The position numbers and the translations under genes are program-made. The notes under the pieces are model-generated. The model worked only from the letters and a program-made list of their open reading frames with translations. It did not search any database and was not told the DNA's origin. 64,000 bases of DNA from positions 202,531 through 266,530 of the forward strand of contig UCKU01000025.1 in assembly GCA_900473185.1 (NCBI GenBank), given 5' to 3'. Of the stretch, positions 51,484-59,935 are shown in pieces (position 1 is the stretch's first letter; each line of letters begins with the position of its first letter). This DNA is from Hyphomicrobiales bacterium. Lineage in GTDB: Bacteria > Pseudomonadota > Alphaproteobacteria > Rhizobiales > Rhizobiaceae.

Positions 51484-51512
51484 CTTATAGCGACAATCGA
51501 TTAGCCGGTCAA
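51484..51512 (-). promoter_or_regulatory. Promoter of rplM-rpsI
   Basis: On the minus strand TTGACC (51507-51512) and TATAAG (51484-51489) are 17 bases apart, a near-ideal housekeeping promoter. It would start transcription about 115 bases before rplM. Confidence 0.75.
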
Positions 51513-51710
51513 TACAAGCCATTTCGGCGATCTGAAAAATAAGCAAGCAAAAACAGCATCTTAATATTGTGGTATGTGCATACCCCATTTTAGCGCGTCC
51601 GAAAACAGGAAGTTTCGCCCTTCGAGTCCGCGGCATTGCGGTATTCGGCTCGAAATCGCCTCACCCTTGTGGCACAAAAGCGGGATATAGACAGCGCACA
51701 GGAACATGCC

Positions 51711-52544
51711 ATGGCCGAGATCGTATCCTTCCGCAAGGACAACAACAATTCAGGCGAGGGCGCCCTCGTGCTCCGCCAGCTTTCCGGTGGCATATTGCGC
51801 CTGACGCTCAACAATCCGCCGGCCAATGCTCTGTCGATATCGACAATGGAAACGCTGATGGGCGAGCTGCAGGGGGCGGCAGACGACGAGGACGTACGCA
51901 TCGTCGTCATCGCTTCGACAGGCAATGTCTTTTCCGCCGGTCATGACCTCAAGGAACTGACCGCCCATCGCGTCGACGAGGACGATGGTGTCGCTTTCTT
52001 CGAAGAGACTTTTGCACTGGCCGCCGACCTTATGCTGGAGATCAGCCGCCTGCCGAAGCCTGTTATCGCCGAGATCGATGGGCTCGCGACCGCAGCGGGC
52101 TGCCAGCTCGTCGCAAGCTGCGATCTTGCGATCTGCACAGATACGTCCACCTTCTGCACGCCAGGCGTCAATATCGGGCTTTTCTGCTCGACGCCGGCTG
52201 TCGCCGTTTCGCGCGCCGCCCACCGCAAGCAGGCGATGGAAATGTTGCTGACGGGCGAGACGATTGACGCCTCGACTGCAAAGGATTTCGGCCTGGTCAA
52301 TCGTATCGTGCCGAAGCAGTACCTCACGCAGGTGGTCAGCAAATACGCTTCCGTCATCGCCTCGAAGTCGCCGCAGGCGCTGAGGATCGGCAAGGAGGCC
52401 TTTTACAAGCAGCTCGAAATGCCCGTCGCGGAAGCCTATGACTATGCCGCAAGCGTGATGGTCGACAGCATGCTGACCGGCGATGCGCAAGAGGGCATCG
52501 GCGCCTTCCTCGGCAAACGCACGCCCGAATGGAAGGGCGAGTGA
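51711..52544 (+). CDS. Enoyl-CoA hydratase/isomerase family protein
   Basis: A 277-residue crotonase-fold protein. It shows the family core LRLTLNNPPANALSISTMETL, the oxyanion-hole segment FSAGHDLKEL, and PVIAEIDGLATAAGCQLVASCDLAI. The resemblance is to the ECHDC3-like branch, where hydratase activity is not established, so the reaction is uncertain. I chose the ATG at 51711; the frame is open upstream. Its stop is directly followed by the stop of the convergent transporter gene. Confidence 0.88.
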   Translation: MAEIVSFRKDNNNSGEGALVLRQLSGGILRLTLNNPPANALSISTMETLMGELQGAADDEDVRIVVIASTGNVFSAGHDLKELTAHRVDEDDGVAFFEETFALAADLMLEISRLPKPVIAEIDGLATAAGCQLVASCDLAICTDTSTFCTPGVNIGLFCSTPAVAVSRAAHRKQAMEMLLTGETIDASTAKDFGLVNRIVPKQYLTQVVSKYASVIASKSPQALRIGKEAFYKQLEMPVAEAYDYAASVMVDSMLTGDAQEGIGAFLGKRTPEWKGE

Positions 52545-53381
52545 TCAGGCAAGCTTCAGGATCAGCCCGCCGAGCGCGATGATGACGCCGGCGAGGTAGC
52601 GCCAGACGCTGGCCTTCTCCTTCAGCACCAGAACCGAGATGACAAGCGCAAACAGAATGGCGGTTTCCCGCAGCGCCGCCACCGTCGCGACCGGCGCTTT
52701 CGTCATCGCCCAGAGCGCCAGCCCGTAGGAGGCGATCGAGCCAGCGCCGCCGATCAGCCCGCGCCACCAGTTGCGCCTGACGTGAGTGGCGACAGTTAGC
52801 AGACCGCGCTGTGAAAGCGCCCAGGCGAAGAGCAGAACCGGTGGCAGAAGCGACATCCACAGCGTGTAGGAAACCGCATTGCCCGAAAGCCGGGCGCCGA
52901 TGCCGTCCACATAGGTATAGGTGGCGATGACGCAGGCGTTGATCAGCGCCAGCATGATCGCGTGGCGGCTGCCGTGGCGGGCTTCGAAGGCGAGGGTGAG
53001 GATGCCGGCGCAGATCGTCATGGTGCCGGCAAGTGCGCCGCCCGTCAGACGCTCCCCCAGGATGAAGCCGCTGGTGGCGACGATGAGCAGCGGGGCGCCG
53101 CCACGCATCAGCGGATAGACCAAGCCGATATCGCCGGCCCTATAGGCGGCGGCGACCAGCTGGAAATAGGCAAATTGCAGGATGGCGGAAGCGCCGATGA
53201 AGGGCCAGGCCTGCGGCTGCGGCAGAGGGAGCAACGGCAGGAAAGGTAGCGAGGCGACCGCGCCGCCTGCGGAGATCAGCGCCGCATCAAGCGACTTGTC
53301 CTTGCCGGCTTTGATGATGGCATTCCATGTCGCATGCAGAAGAGCACCGAAAAGGACGAGAAGAAGAACGTCGAGGGGCAA
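52545..53381 (-). CDS. EamA/DMT family transporter
   Basis: A 278-residue protein with about ten membrane helices in two five-helix repeats, the EamA (drug/metabolite transporter) pattern. The N terminus has LLLVLFGALLHATWNAIIKAGKD and the C-terminal repeat ends YLAGVIIALGGLILKL. Such proteins export amino acids or other metabolites; the substrate is not known. The start is a TTG at 53381. It converges stop-to-stop on the enoyl-CoA hydratase gene. Confidence 0.88.
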   Translation of the reverse strand: MPLDVLLLVLFGALLHATWNAIIKAGKDKSLDAALISAGGAVASLPFLPLLPLPQPQAWPFIGASAILQFAYFQLVAAAYRAGDIGLVYPLMRGGAPLLIVATSGFILGERLTGGALAGTMTICAGILTLAFEARHGSRHAIMLALINACVIATYTYVDGIGARLSGNAVSYTLWMSLLPPVLLFAWALSQRGLLTVATHVRRNWWRGLIGGAGSIASYGLALWAMTKAPVATVAALRETAILFALVISVLVLKEKASVWRYLAGVIIALGGLILKLA

Positions 53382-53862
53382 GGTGGATGGTCCGGGAGCA
53401 GTGCAACAAAATATGGGAAGACATCACAGCTTTCCCGTTTGAACCTGCCTTGAAATAACAACCTGGGTTTGCGTGATTTGCCCTGGAAGGTGTACTCCGC
53501 ACGGTCGAATTTTCAATAGCATGGATTGATCAGGTGAACAATTGCCCATCGTTGTAGCAATTTTTGCGTGCGCTCGAAATACGTTCAATTAAGCTCAGCT
53601 CACACAACTATGAGATGTCGCTAATGGACGCGTGAACATATAGTGATCAAATTATGTATGAAAGGTGAAATTCTTCTGTAGAAAGAGAGTGTCGACAATC
53701 CTATGATGCTGAAATATAGACATTATTCTATTACTTTGAAATGATTATAAATTAACAACTAAAAGGGGTGGCGTAGATATTTTGTGTCCTGAGATTGATG
53801 GTCCGGTCCTTTCGCAGGTGCGAAAGGACCGATAATATTCACAATTCCGAATGAACGCTGAG
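53382..53862. other. Gene-poor, AT-rich gap
   Basis: No supported gene in 481 bases. From about 53500 to 53770 the sequence is much more AT-rich than its surroundings. A strong stem-loop lies near the right end (53804-53831). I see no tRNA, transposase remnant or open frame of family resemblance. Confidence 0.6.
53804..53831. other. Perfect 12-bp stem-loop
   Basis: CGGTCCTTTCGC pairs perfectly with GCGAAAGGACCG across an AGGT loop. No T-run follows on either strand, so it is not a classical terminator. It lies just past the stop of the minus-strand gene at 53863 and may protect or end its transcript. Confidence 0.7.
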
Positions 53863-54186
53863 TTAGAGACTATAGTGTGGAATGAGGAACGTCCCGTCCA
53901 GGTTGTCTATATTCTGGCAGTTCAGCACCCGGCACTTAGGGTTGTCCCTGGAGGGAATACTCGTCCATTCCGCATAATCGGTCGCGTCGCAATAGTTGCT
54001 GTTGCGGACATAGCGGTCGTAGAGAGGAAGGCCGCGCGGCGAGGTATAGCGAAAGATGACGGCGCCTTCGTTGTGGATCGCCGCCCGCACGCTCTGGCAG
54101 CTCATGGCAAGCGGATTGTAGCGTGAGATCGCAAGCGTCGGCGAGGCTGACAGCACGAGCGCGAGCGCAAGGATTATTTTTTTCAT
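53863..54186 (-). CDS. Small secreted protein of unknown function
   Basis: A 107-residue protein with signal peptide MKKIILALALVLSASPTLA. The mature part has four cysteines (SCQSVRA, SNYCDATD, PKCRVLNCQN), which suggests disulfides. The segment AIHNEGAVIFRYTSPRGLPLYDRYV is a pattern I associate with small rhizobial periplasmic proteins. The start at 54186 was chosen for the signal peptide. Function unknown. Confidence 0.7.
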   Translation of the reverse strand: MKKIILALALVLSASPTLAISRYNPLAMSCQSVRAAIHNEGAVIFRYTSPRGLPLYDRYVRNSNYCDATDYAEWTSIPSRDNPKCRVLNCQNIDNLDGTFLIPHYSL

Positions 54187-54306
54187 GGCATAATTTCCCC
54201 CTGATATTTCCGGCACCTATATATACGTCGAAACGAGCCGCCCGGTTTCAATGAATCGCGACTGTCAAATCCGCCTCCTGAAGACGCCAGACCGGAGACA
54301 CCAGAT

Positions 54307-54735
54307 ATGAACCATGATGCCTATGCCGACGACTATCTTTCCGGCATTTTGAAATCCGTCAAAACCATCGCGCTGACGGGGGCCTCGCCCAATCCGGCCC
54401 GGCCGAGCAACGGTGTCATGGGCTATCTCCTGTCGCGCGGCTACAAGGTCATTCCTGTCAATCCCGGGCAGGCGGGCAAACAGATTCAGGGCCAGACCGT
54501 TTACGCCCGTCTCGCCGACATTCCCGAACCGGTCGACATGGTCGATGTCTTCCGCGCATCCGAATATCTTGATGGAGTGGTGGATGAGGCGCTGGCACTC
54601 GAGCCCCGCCCGCAGGTCGTGTGGGCGCAGCTCGGCGTAAGCGACGACGCGGCCGCCGCCAAGGCTGAAGCCGGCGGCATCAAAGTCGTCATGAACCGTT
54701 GCCCGGCGATCGAGTATCCGCGTCTTTTCGGCTGA
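54307..54735 (+). CDS. CoA-binding domain protein (YccU-like)
   Basis: A 142-residue Rossmann-type CoA-binding domain protein. It shows VKTIALTGASPNPARPSNGVMGYLLSRGYKVIPVNPG at the N terminus and VVWAQLGVSDDAAAAKAEAGGIKVVMNRCPAIEYPRLF at the C terminus. The family resembles the CoA-binding part of succinyl-CoA synthetase, but no catalytic role is established. It lies upstream of metY on the same strand, 117 bases apart. Confidence 0.88.
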   Translation: MNHDAYADDYLSGILKSVKTIALTGASPNPARPSNGVMGYLLSRGYKVIPVNPGQAGKQIQGQTVYARLADIPEPVDMVDVFRASEYLDGVVDEALALEPRPQVVWAQLGVSDDAAAAKAEAGGIKVVMNRCPAIEYPRLFG

Positions 54736-54852
54736 CGCCGTCGGGCAGGACGGATTTTCCTCGGAACGCGCCGCGGTTGAAAAAGATCGCGGTTAACTTT
54801 CACATTCGAGCGGCTATGATCGCGCCCGTCAACAACAGTACGGGAGGACGAC

Positions 54853-56136
54853 ATGGCCAAAAACGATCCGGGATTCAACACGCTGGCAATCCATGCGGGC
54901 GCGCAGCCCGATCCGGCGACCGGCGCGCGGATTACACCGATCTACCAGACGACGGCCTTCGTCTTCAATGATTCCGACCATGCCGCAGCTCTCTTCGGCC
55001 TGCAGCAGTTCGGCAATATCTACTCACGCATCATGAACCCTACCCAGGCGGTTCTGGAGGAACGTGTCGCGGCCCTTGAAGGCGGCACGGCAGCGCTCGC
55101 AGTCGCCTCCGGTCATGCGGCGCAGATGATCGTTTTCCACACGCTGATGCGCCCCGGCGAAAATTTCGTCGCCGCCCGCCGCCTCTATGGCGGATCGATC
55201 AATCAGTTCGGCCATGCCTTCGAGAATTTCGGCTGGCAGGTGCGCTGGGCCGACCCCGAGAACCCCGGTGATTTCGAGAGCAAGATCGACGACAAGACCC
55301 GGGCGATCTTCATCGAGAGCCTTGCCAATCCCGGCGGCACTTTCGTCGATATCGCCGCGATCGCCGAAATCGCCCACCGTCACGACCTGCCGCTGATCGT
55401 CGACAACACGATGGCGACGCCGTATCTCATCCGGCCGATCGAGCACGGTGCGGATATCGTCGTGCATTCGCTGACCAAGTTCCTCGGCGGCCACGGCAAT
55501 TCCATGGGCGGCATCATCGTTGATGGCGGCACCTTCGACTGGTCGAAGAGCGGCAACTATCCGATGCTCTCCAGCCCGCGGCCGGAATATAATGGCGTCG
55601 TGCTGCACCAGACCTTCGGCAATTTCGCCTTCGCGATTGCCTGCCGCGTGCTCGGCCTGCGCGACCTCGGCCCGGCGATCTCGCCCTTCAACGCCTTCCT
55701 GATCCTGACCGGCATCGAGACGCTGCCGCTGCGCATGCAGCGCCATAGTGACAATGCGATTGATGTCGCCAAATGGCTGAAGGCCCATTCCAAGATCGCC
55801 TGGGTGAATTATGCCGGCCTGGAGGATGACCCGAACCACGCCCTGCAGAAGCGCTACTCGCCGAAGGGAGCAGGCTCGGTCTTCACCTTCGGCGTGAAGG
55901 GCGGCTACGAGGCCGGCAAGGCACTGGTCGAAGGACTCGAGCTCTTCTCGCATCTTGCCAATATCGGCGATACGCGCTCCCTGGTGATCCACCCGGCCTC
56001 CACCACGCACCGCCAGTTGACCGACGAGCAGAGGATCGCCGCTGGTGCTGGACCGGACGTGGTGCGCCTCTCCGTTGGCATCGAGGACGTGAAGGACATC
56101 ATTGCCGACCTTGAACAGTCGCTGTCGAAGATCTGA
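54853..56136 (+). CDS. metY: O-acetylhomoserine aminocarboxypropyltransferase
   Basis: MetY makes homocysteine (or methionine) from O-acetylhomoserine and sulfide (or methanethiol). The 427-residue protein is a Cys/Met metabolism PLP enzyme. The PLP lysine is Lys209 in VVHSLTKFLGGHGNSMGG. The YSRIMNPTQAVLEERVAALEGGTAALAVASGHAAQ block and NPGGTFVDI are typical. A GGGAGGACGAC ribosome site precedes the ATG. I looked for a SAM riboswitch upstream and did not find one. An intrinsic terminator lies about 130 bases downstream. Confidence 0.95.
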   Translation: MAKNDPGFNTLAIHAGAQPDPATGARITPIYQTTAFVFNDSDHAAALFGLQQFGNIYSRIMNPTQAVLEERVAALEGGTAALAVASGHAAQMIVFHTLMRPGENFVAARRLYGGSINQFGHAFENFGWQVRWADPENPGDFESKIDDKTRAIFIESLANPGGTFVDIAAIAEIAHRHDLPLIVDNTMATPYLIRPIEHGADIVVHSLTKFLGGHGNSMGGIIVDGGTFDWSKSGNYPMLSSPRPEYNGVVLHQTFGNFAFAIACRVLGLRDLGPAISPFNAFLILTGIETLPLRMQRHSDNAIDVAKWLKAHSKIAWVNYAGLEDDPNHALQKRYSPKGAGSVFTFGVKGGYEAGKALVEGLELFSHLANIGDTRSLVIHPASTTHRQLTDEQRIAAGAGPDVVRLSVGIEDVKDIIADLEQSLSKI

Positions 56137-56150
56137 GCGTCCCTCGCAAC

Positions 56151-56222
56151 GCTTGTATTTCTGCAGACTACGTTTGTCGGGATACAACCATGGGACCAGT
56201 GTCCGAGTGGAATAGGCTCGGG
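56151..56222. repeat. Diverged direct repeat, copy 1
   Basis: Contains CTACGTTTGTCGGGATACA. It is similar over about 70 bases to 56807-56879, in the same orientation. Confidence 0.65.
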
Positions 56223-56227
56223 CGCGG

Positions 56228-56249
56228 CTTTCGTCCGATCGGACGAAAG
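56228..56249. repeat. 22-bp perfect palindrome downstream of metY
   Basis: A perfect inverted repeat centred on CGATCG, with arms CTTTCGTCCGA and its complement and no loop. It lies next to repeat copy 1 and 20 bases before the terminator. It could be an operator or part of a repeat element. Confidence 0.6.
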
Positions 56250-56269
56250 TAGCGGAAAAAATCAACATT

Positions 56270-56291
56270 GCCCGCCACCGCGGGCTTTTTT
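56270..56291 (+). terminator. Intrinsic terminator downstream of metY
   Basis: GCCCGC-CACC-GCGGGC is followed by six T residues, a standard Rho-independent terminator. Confidence 0.85.
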
Positions 56292-56466
56292 GTTATTTCA
56301 GAACAGCGGGCGGCTACCACAGTGCCTGAACGGCGGCGAACAGTTTTTCCGTTATTTGGCAGTTGAATTTGACCGCCTCAATCCGAACCTGGTTCTGATC
56401 GCCTCTGCAGGTGGGCTAGAACTTATCGCAAGGCAGGCAGCGATAGACTTTGCTTAACTGGGCCAT
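56292..56466. other. Short intergenic gap
   Basis: I see no gene, hairpin or recognised repeat in this stretch between the metY terminator and the minus-strand small gene. Confidence 0.5.
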
Positions 56467-56673
56467 TTAGAGCCCCAAGCCAAACTGGTTCGGCTGCGAA
56501 AAGTCTTTTATTCCGACTCTCGGCCAATCGCATTTCCTGTCGAACTGGAGTTTAGAGACGGTGCGGTGGCAAGTCGGGTCTGTCCTGAACGCATAACCTG
56601 GAAGGGAGATGTAGTGACTTGCCGACGTCCCGAACACCAGGCAAACCGTCAGTGCGACACAAAAAGGCTTCAT
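56467..56673 (-). CDS. Small secreted protein of unknown function
   Basis: A 68-residue protein with a signal peptide (MKPFCVALTVCLVFGTSAS) and two cysteines in the mature part (PTCHRTV, RKCDWP). The ATG at 56673 has a strong AAGGGAGGCATCC ribosome site, which supports it as a real gene. No family recognised. Confidence 0.6.
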   Translation of the reverse strand: MKPFCVALTVCLVFGTSASHYISLPGYAFRTDPTCHRTVSKLQFDRKCDWPRVGIKDFSQPNQFGLGL

Positions 56674-56806
56674 GGATGCCTCCCTTGTGGGGTTAGGGGA
56701 CGCATTTTCACATAGAGCAACGTTCTCGGACATATATCAATTTGTGCTAATACTGCAGCTGGGCGACACGCCAAGCGAAGAACACGGAGTGTCCTCCGCA
56801 GCAAAG

Positions 56807-56879
56807 GTTTGTAATTTTGCAGCCTACGTTTGTTGGGATACAGCCAGAGGATCAGCGTGCGATTCGAATAGAGTCGGGT
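56807..56879. repeat. Diverged direct repeat, copy 2
   Basis: Contains CTACGTTTGTTGGGATACA and matches copy 1 (56151-56222) over about 70 bases with scattered differences. Confidence 0.65.
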
Positions 56880-56966
56880 CGATGGTCGGTGAGTTTTTGA
56901 CTCTGCCGATGTCGCTCTTTTTGTGCTTAATCTTTGCCGCGAAGGACACTGAAGGAAAGGGTGACC

Positions 56967-57311
56967 ATGGCAAACGCGATCTCCTTCAATATCGACAGCG
57001 TCGAACCGGAAGTCGGCGCTCCCGCCGCCGAGCGCATCATTTCCGGCAATCCGCAATTCCGCACCTGGAATCTGGAGGAGGCCGACGGCGGCCTCTATGC
57101 CGGCATCTGGGAGGCAACGCCTGGCAAGTGGCGGATTGTCTATGAGGAGTGGGAGTATTTCAGCCTGCTCTCCGGCCATTCGATCGTGACCGAGGATGGC
57201 GGTGAGCCGGTCCATCTGAAGGCGGGCGGCCGGATGATCCTCAGACCGGGCTTTAAAGGAACCTGGGAAGTCGTTGAAACGACTCGCAAGGATTATGTGA
57301 TCAAGGTCTAA
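56967..57311 (+). CDS. Cupin (DUF861-like) domain protein
   Basis: A 114-residue single-domain cupin of the DUF861/Cupin_3 type. It shows TWNLEEADGGLYAGIWEATPGKWRIVYEEWEYFSLLSGHSIVTEDGG and the closing RMILRPGFKGTWEVVETTRKDYVI. Relatives include ureidoglycolate-related and unknown enzymes. The ATG at 56967 was chosen for GAAAGG upstream; the frame is open further. The substrate is unknown. Confidence 0.85.
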   Translation: MANAISFNIDSVEPEVGAPAAERIISGNPQFRTWNLEEADGGLYAGIWEATPGKWRIVYEEWEYFSLLSGHSIVTEDGGEPVHLKAGGRMILRPGFKGTWEVVETTRKDYVIKV

Positions 57312-57460
57312 ACAGCCGCCCGGATGGATGGTTTTTGATCATTTTCATTAATAGTGTCTACATCATCAAATGCTAAACCTTATCCGCAGCGCATTGCGGA
57401 CATGATGTCTCCTGCCGTCACCATAGACATGGCCTTGCAATTCATCTTTTCGGGATTGGC

Positions 57461-59587
57461 ATGTCGTCGAATCTTGCGGGTAGGCACGTTCGGACCCAAG
57501 CGTCTTCCATCATTGCGACAACCATCTTCTTTCTCGTCGTCGCTCTCGTGCTGACCGGCCTCACTGCCCATGTCGTCGCCACGATGACCCGATCTGCAAA
57601 CAAGATCGATGATGCCAGGGCCACGCGCGCTGCCCGTGCAGCGATCTCGGCCTTTGTCAATCGTTTGAGCGCAACAGCCACGGATAACGCCGTATGGGAT
57701 GACGCCTACAAGGCGATCTCATCTCCTGACGCCGTGGGTTGGGCCTATGAGAACTGGGGCAAAACCACAGCGGATTACCCGCTCTATGACGGTGCGGTTG
57801 TGACCGGTCCCGACCGCTCTTCGATCGTCTCCGCATATTACAAAGGCAAGCCCTTCGAGCCGAGTGCCTTTTTCGGCGAAGGCTTTTTCCAGCAGATCAA
57901 CAAGGCTGCCGATGCCGGACAGGCCCCGGTGGTCAATTTCATCCGGACCGAAACGGGCATCGCGCTGATTGTGTCACAGGCAATCCAGCCTTTCACCGCA
58001 GAAGGCGAGCTTCCGAAGCTGAGTGTGCTGAGCCTCTACAAGGATCTCACGTCGGAAGTTCTCGACACTTTTTCGGACGAGCACGAACTCGAAGGGTTAC
58101 GTCTTGCCGCCGTGCCCGAGTCGGGCCTTCTGAACACACCGATCACGGACATAGGAGGTGGCGTCATCGGTCACCTTGTCTGGCCCAGCAAAGCGCCTGG
58201 AACCGCTGTGTTTCACGAAGTCTATCCTTACGTCGCGGCCGCTGTCATCATCCTTGCGATGTTCCTGGGCGGCGTTCTGCTGGTGGGTGCAGCAGAGGCG
58301 CGCCGCCTGCGCCAATTGGCGCAAGCAGCGATTTTCGAAGCAAACCACGATAGCCTGAGCGGCCTGTTGAACAGGCACGGGCTTCTCGCACTGCTGGAAG
58401 AGTCGGAAGGCACCGATGTTGCGCCACCCCGGCTCTATCTGGTCGATCTCGATGGATTCAAGGCTGTCAACGACGCCTGGGGGCACGCGGTAGGGGATGA
58501 TCTGATCCGGATCGTCTCGAACGCCCTGATCGCTTGTCACCCTGAAGTCGTTGCGGCCGCCCGGCTGGGAGGCGACGAGTTTGCGCTGGTGCAGATTGGA
58601 ACCGCCGCGCGTGGAGAGATCGAAGAAACCATTCTGGCACTGTTCACGGAGCCCTTCAAAATCGAAGGGCGAACGATCGAAGTTGGCGCAAGCATCGGAG
58701 TTGCCGCATGTGACGGAGACGTGACGCCTCTGGAGCTTCTCCGCAGGGCGGATATGGCGCTCTATCGCGCCAAGGCAAACGGTAGAGGCCGGGCGATCGA
58801 ATACGACCCAGAGCTGGATCGGGAACGCCAAAGGGTCGCCGAAATGGAAGCTTTGTTGAAGAGCGCCATCAGCACCGGTGCGATCGAGGCCTTTTTCCAA
58901 CCTCTCGTCTCTGCTGCGACAGGCGCTATTACTGGTCTTGAAGCACTGGCGCGTTGGCGAACTCCAACGGGGAACATAAGCCCCGAGATTTTCATCCCGC
59001 TCGCCGAAAGGTGCGGCCTCATTGATGCACTCGGCGTTCACATGCTGAAAACATCGATCGGGCATGCCAAGAACTGGCCTGGCTTGGCATTGTCCGTGAA
59101 CGTTTCGCCGGTCCAACTCTGCAATCCGGAATTCGCCGCCGAAGTGATCTCGCTCCTGCAGGAGCTCGATTTCGATCCGAAGCGTCTGACATTGGAGATT
59201 ACGGAAGGCGTTCTGATGACAAATCCGGAACAGGCTCGCCGCTCGATAGATCACCTCAAACAGGTCGGCATAAAATTCGCGCTTGATGACTTTGGCTGCG
59301 GTTATGCAAGCATCGGCGCATTGCGGCAATTCGGGTTTGACCGCATGAAGATCGACCGTTCGCTCGTGTCCGCTCTCGACCAAGCCTCGAATGGCGCCGA
59401 TGTTCTGAGAGCCACCATCTCCCTGGCGACCGCTTTGCAGATTCCCGTGACAGCCGAAGGTATCGAGAATACGCGCCAGGCGGCGATCTTGCGTGAGGCC
59501 GGCTGCGACCAGCTGCAAGGCTATCTGATCGGAAAACCTATGTCGGCACTCGACATATCCAGCAAGCTTCAAGAGCATGCAGCCTAG
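57461..59587 (+). CDS. Membrane GGDEF-EAL protein (cyclic di-GMP turnover) with CHASE4-like sensor
   Basis: A 708-residue protein with an N-terminal helix, a periplasmic CHASE4-like sensor (about residues 40-255), a second helix (VYPYVAAAVIILAMFLGGVLLVG), then GGDEF and EAL domains. The synthase motif is intact as GGDEF (near residue 370). The phosphodiesterase motif reads EAL in LEALARW (near 494), with LEITEGVL, LDDFGCGYASI, AEGIEN and QGYLIGKPM also present. Both activities are therefore possible. Cyclic di-GMP would feed the PilZ domain of the cellulose synthase elsewhere in the window. Ligand of the sensor is unknown. Confidence 0.93.
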   Translation: MSSNLAGRHVRTQASSIIATTIFFLVVALVLTGLTAHVVATMTRSANKIDDARATRAARAAISAFVNRLSATATDNAVWDDAYKAISSPDAVGWAYENWGKTTADYPLYDGAVVTGPDRSSIVSAYYKGKPFEPSAFFGEGFFQQINKAADAGQAPVVNFIRTETGIALIVSQAIQPFTAEGELPKLSVLSLYKDLTSEVLDTFSDEHELEGLRLAAVPESGLLNTPITDIGGGVIGHLVWPSKAPGTAVFHEVYPYVAAAVIILAMFLGGVLLVGAAEARRLRQLAQAAIFEANHDSLSGLLNRHGLLALLEESEGTDVAPPRLYLVDLDGFKAVNDAWGHAVGDDLIRIVSNALIACHPEVVAAARLGGDEFALVQIGTAARGEIEETILALFTEPFKIEGRTIEVGASIGVAACDGDVTPLELLRRADMALYRAKANGRGRAIEYDPELDRERQRVAEMEALLKSAISTGAIEAFFQPLVSAATGAITGLEALARWRTPTGNISPEIFIPLAERCGLIDALGVHMLKTSIGHAKNWPGLALSVNVSPVQLCNPEFAAEVISLLQELDFDPKRLTLEITEGVLMTNPEQARRSIDHLKQVGIKFALDDFGCGYASIGALRQFGFDRMKIDRSLVSALDQASNGADVLRATISLATALQIPVTAEGIENTRQAAILREAGCDQLQGYLIGKPMSALDISSKLQEHAA

Positions 59588-59802
59588 ATTGCGGCAGCAC
59601 ACTTTGGTGGTCGTCCGGTCCTCATAGCATTGTGGCGTCTGAAAACGACATTTTCACGCACGGCTGCGGCAATCGACCACAGCCCTGCGGCAATAGGGCC
59701 GCACCCCGTTCGCTAACGCTTTGTCAGGGCGCGATTCATCAGGAAAGTCAGTGACTTCAGCGACTTATGCACAGCTTTGCATTTCGTGTCGCCCGTCACA
59801 AA
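59588..59802. other. Intergenic gap upstream of the Pho box
   Basis: I see no gene here. Short direct repeats of TGCGGCAAT occur near 59660-59700, of unknown meaning. Confidence 0.5.
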
Positions 59803-59820
59803 CTGTCATCAAACTGTAAT
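59803..59820 (+). promoter_or_regulatory. Pho box (PhoB binding site) upstream of pstS
   Basis: CTGTCAT-CAAA-CTGTAAT matches the PhoB consensus of two 7-base direct repeats with an AT-rich 4-base spacer, with one difference. It lies 116 bases upstream of pstS, so the pst operon is expected to be induced by phosphate starvation. Confidence 0.85.
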
Positions 59821-59935
59821 AATAGACGCCTAGCCGCCTTCCCGTGACGAGGAAATTCAGCGCCCCTGACAGTGGACACCCCCTCCATGGCGCCGAGCCT
59901 CGTCGTCCTCTAGTTCCATCAGGGAAGAGTCGCAA

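Noticed and set aside
54736..54852. SAM-II riboswitch upstream of metY
   Set aside because: Rhizobia often have one before methionine genes, but the conserved pseudoknot segments are not present in this 117-base gap.
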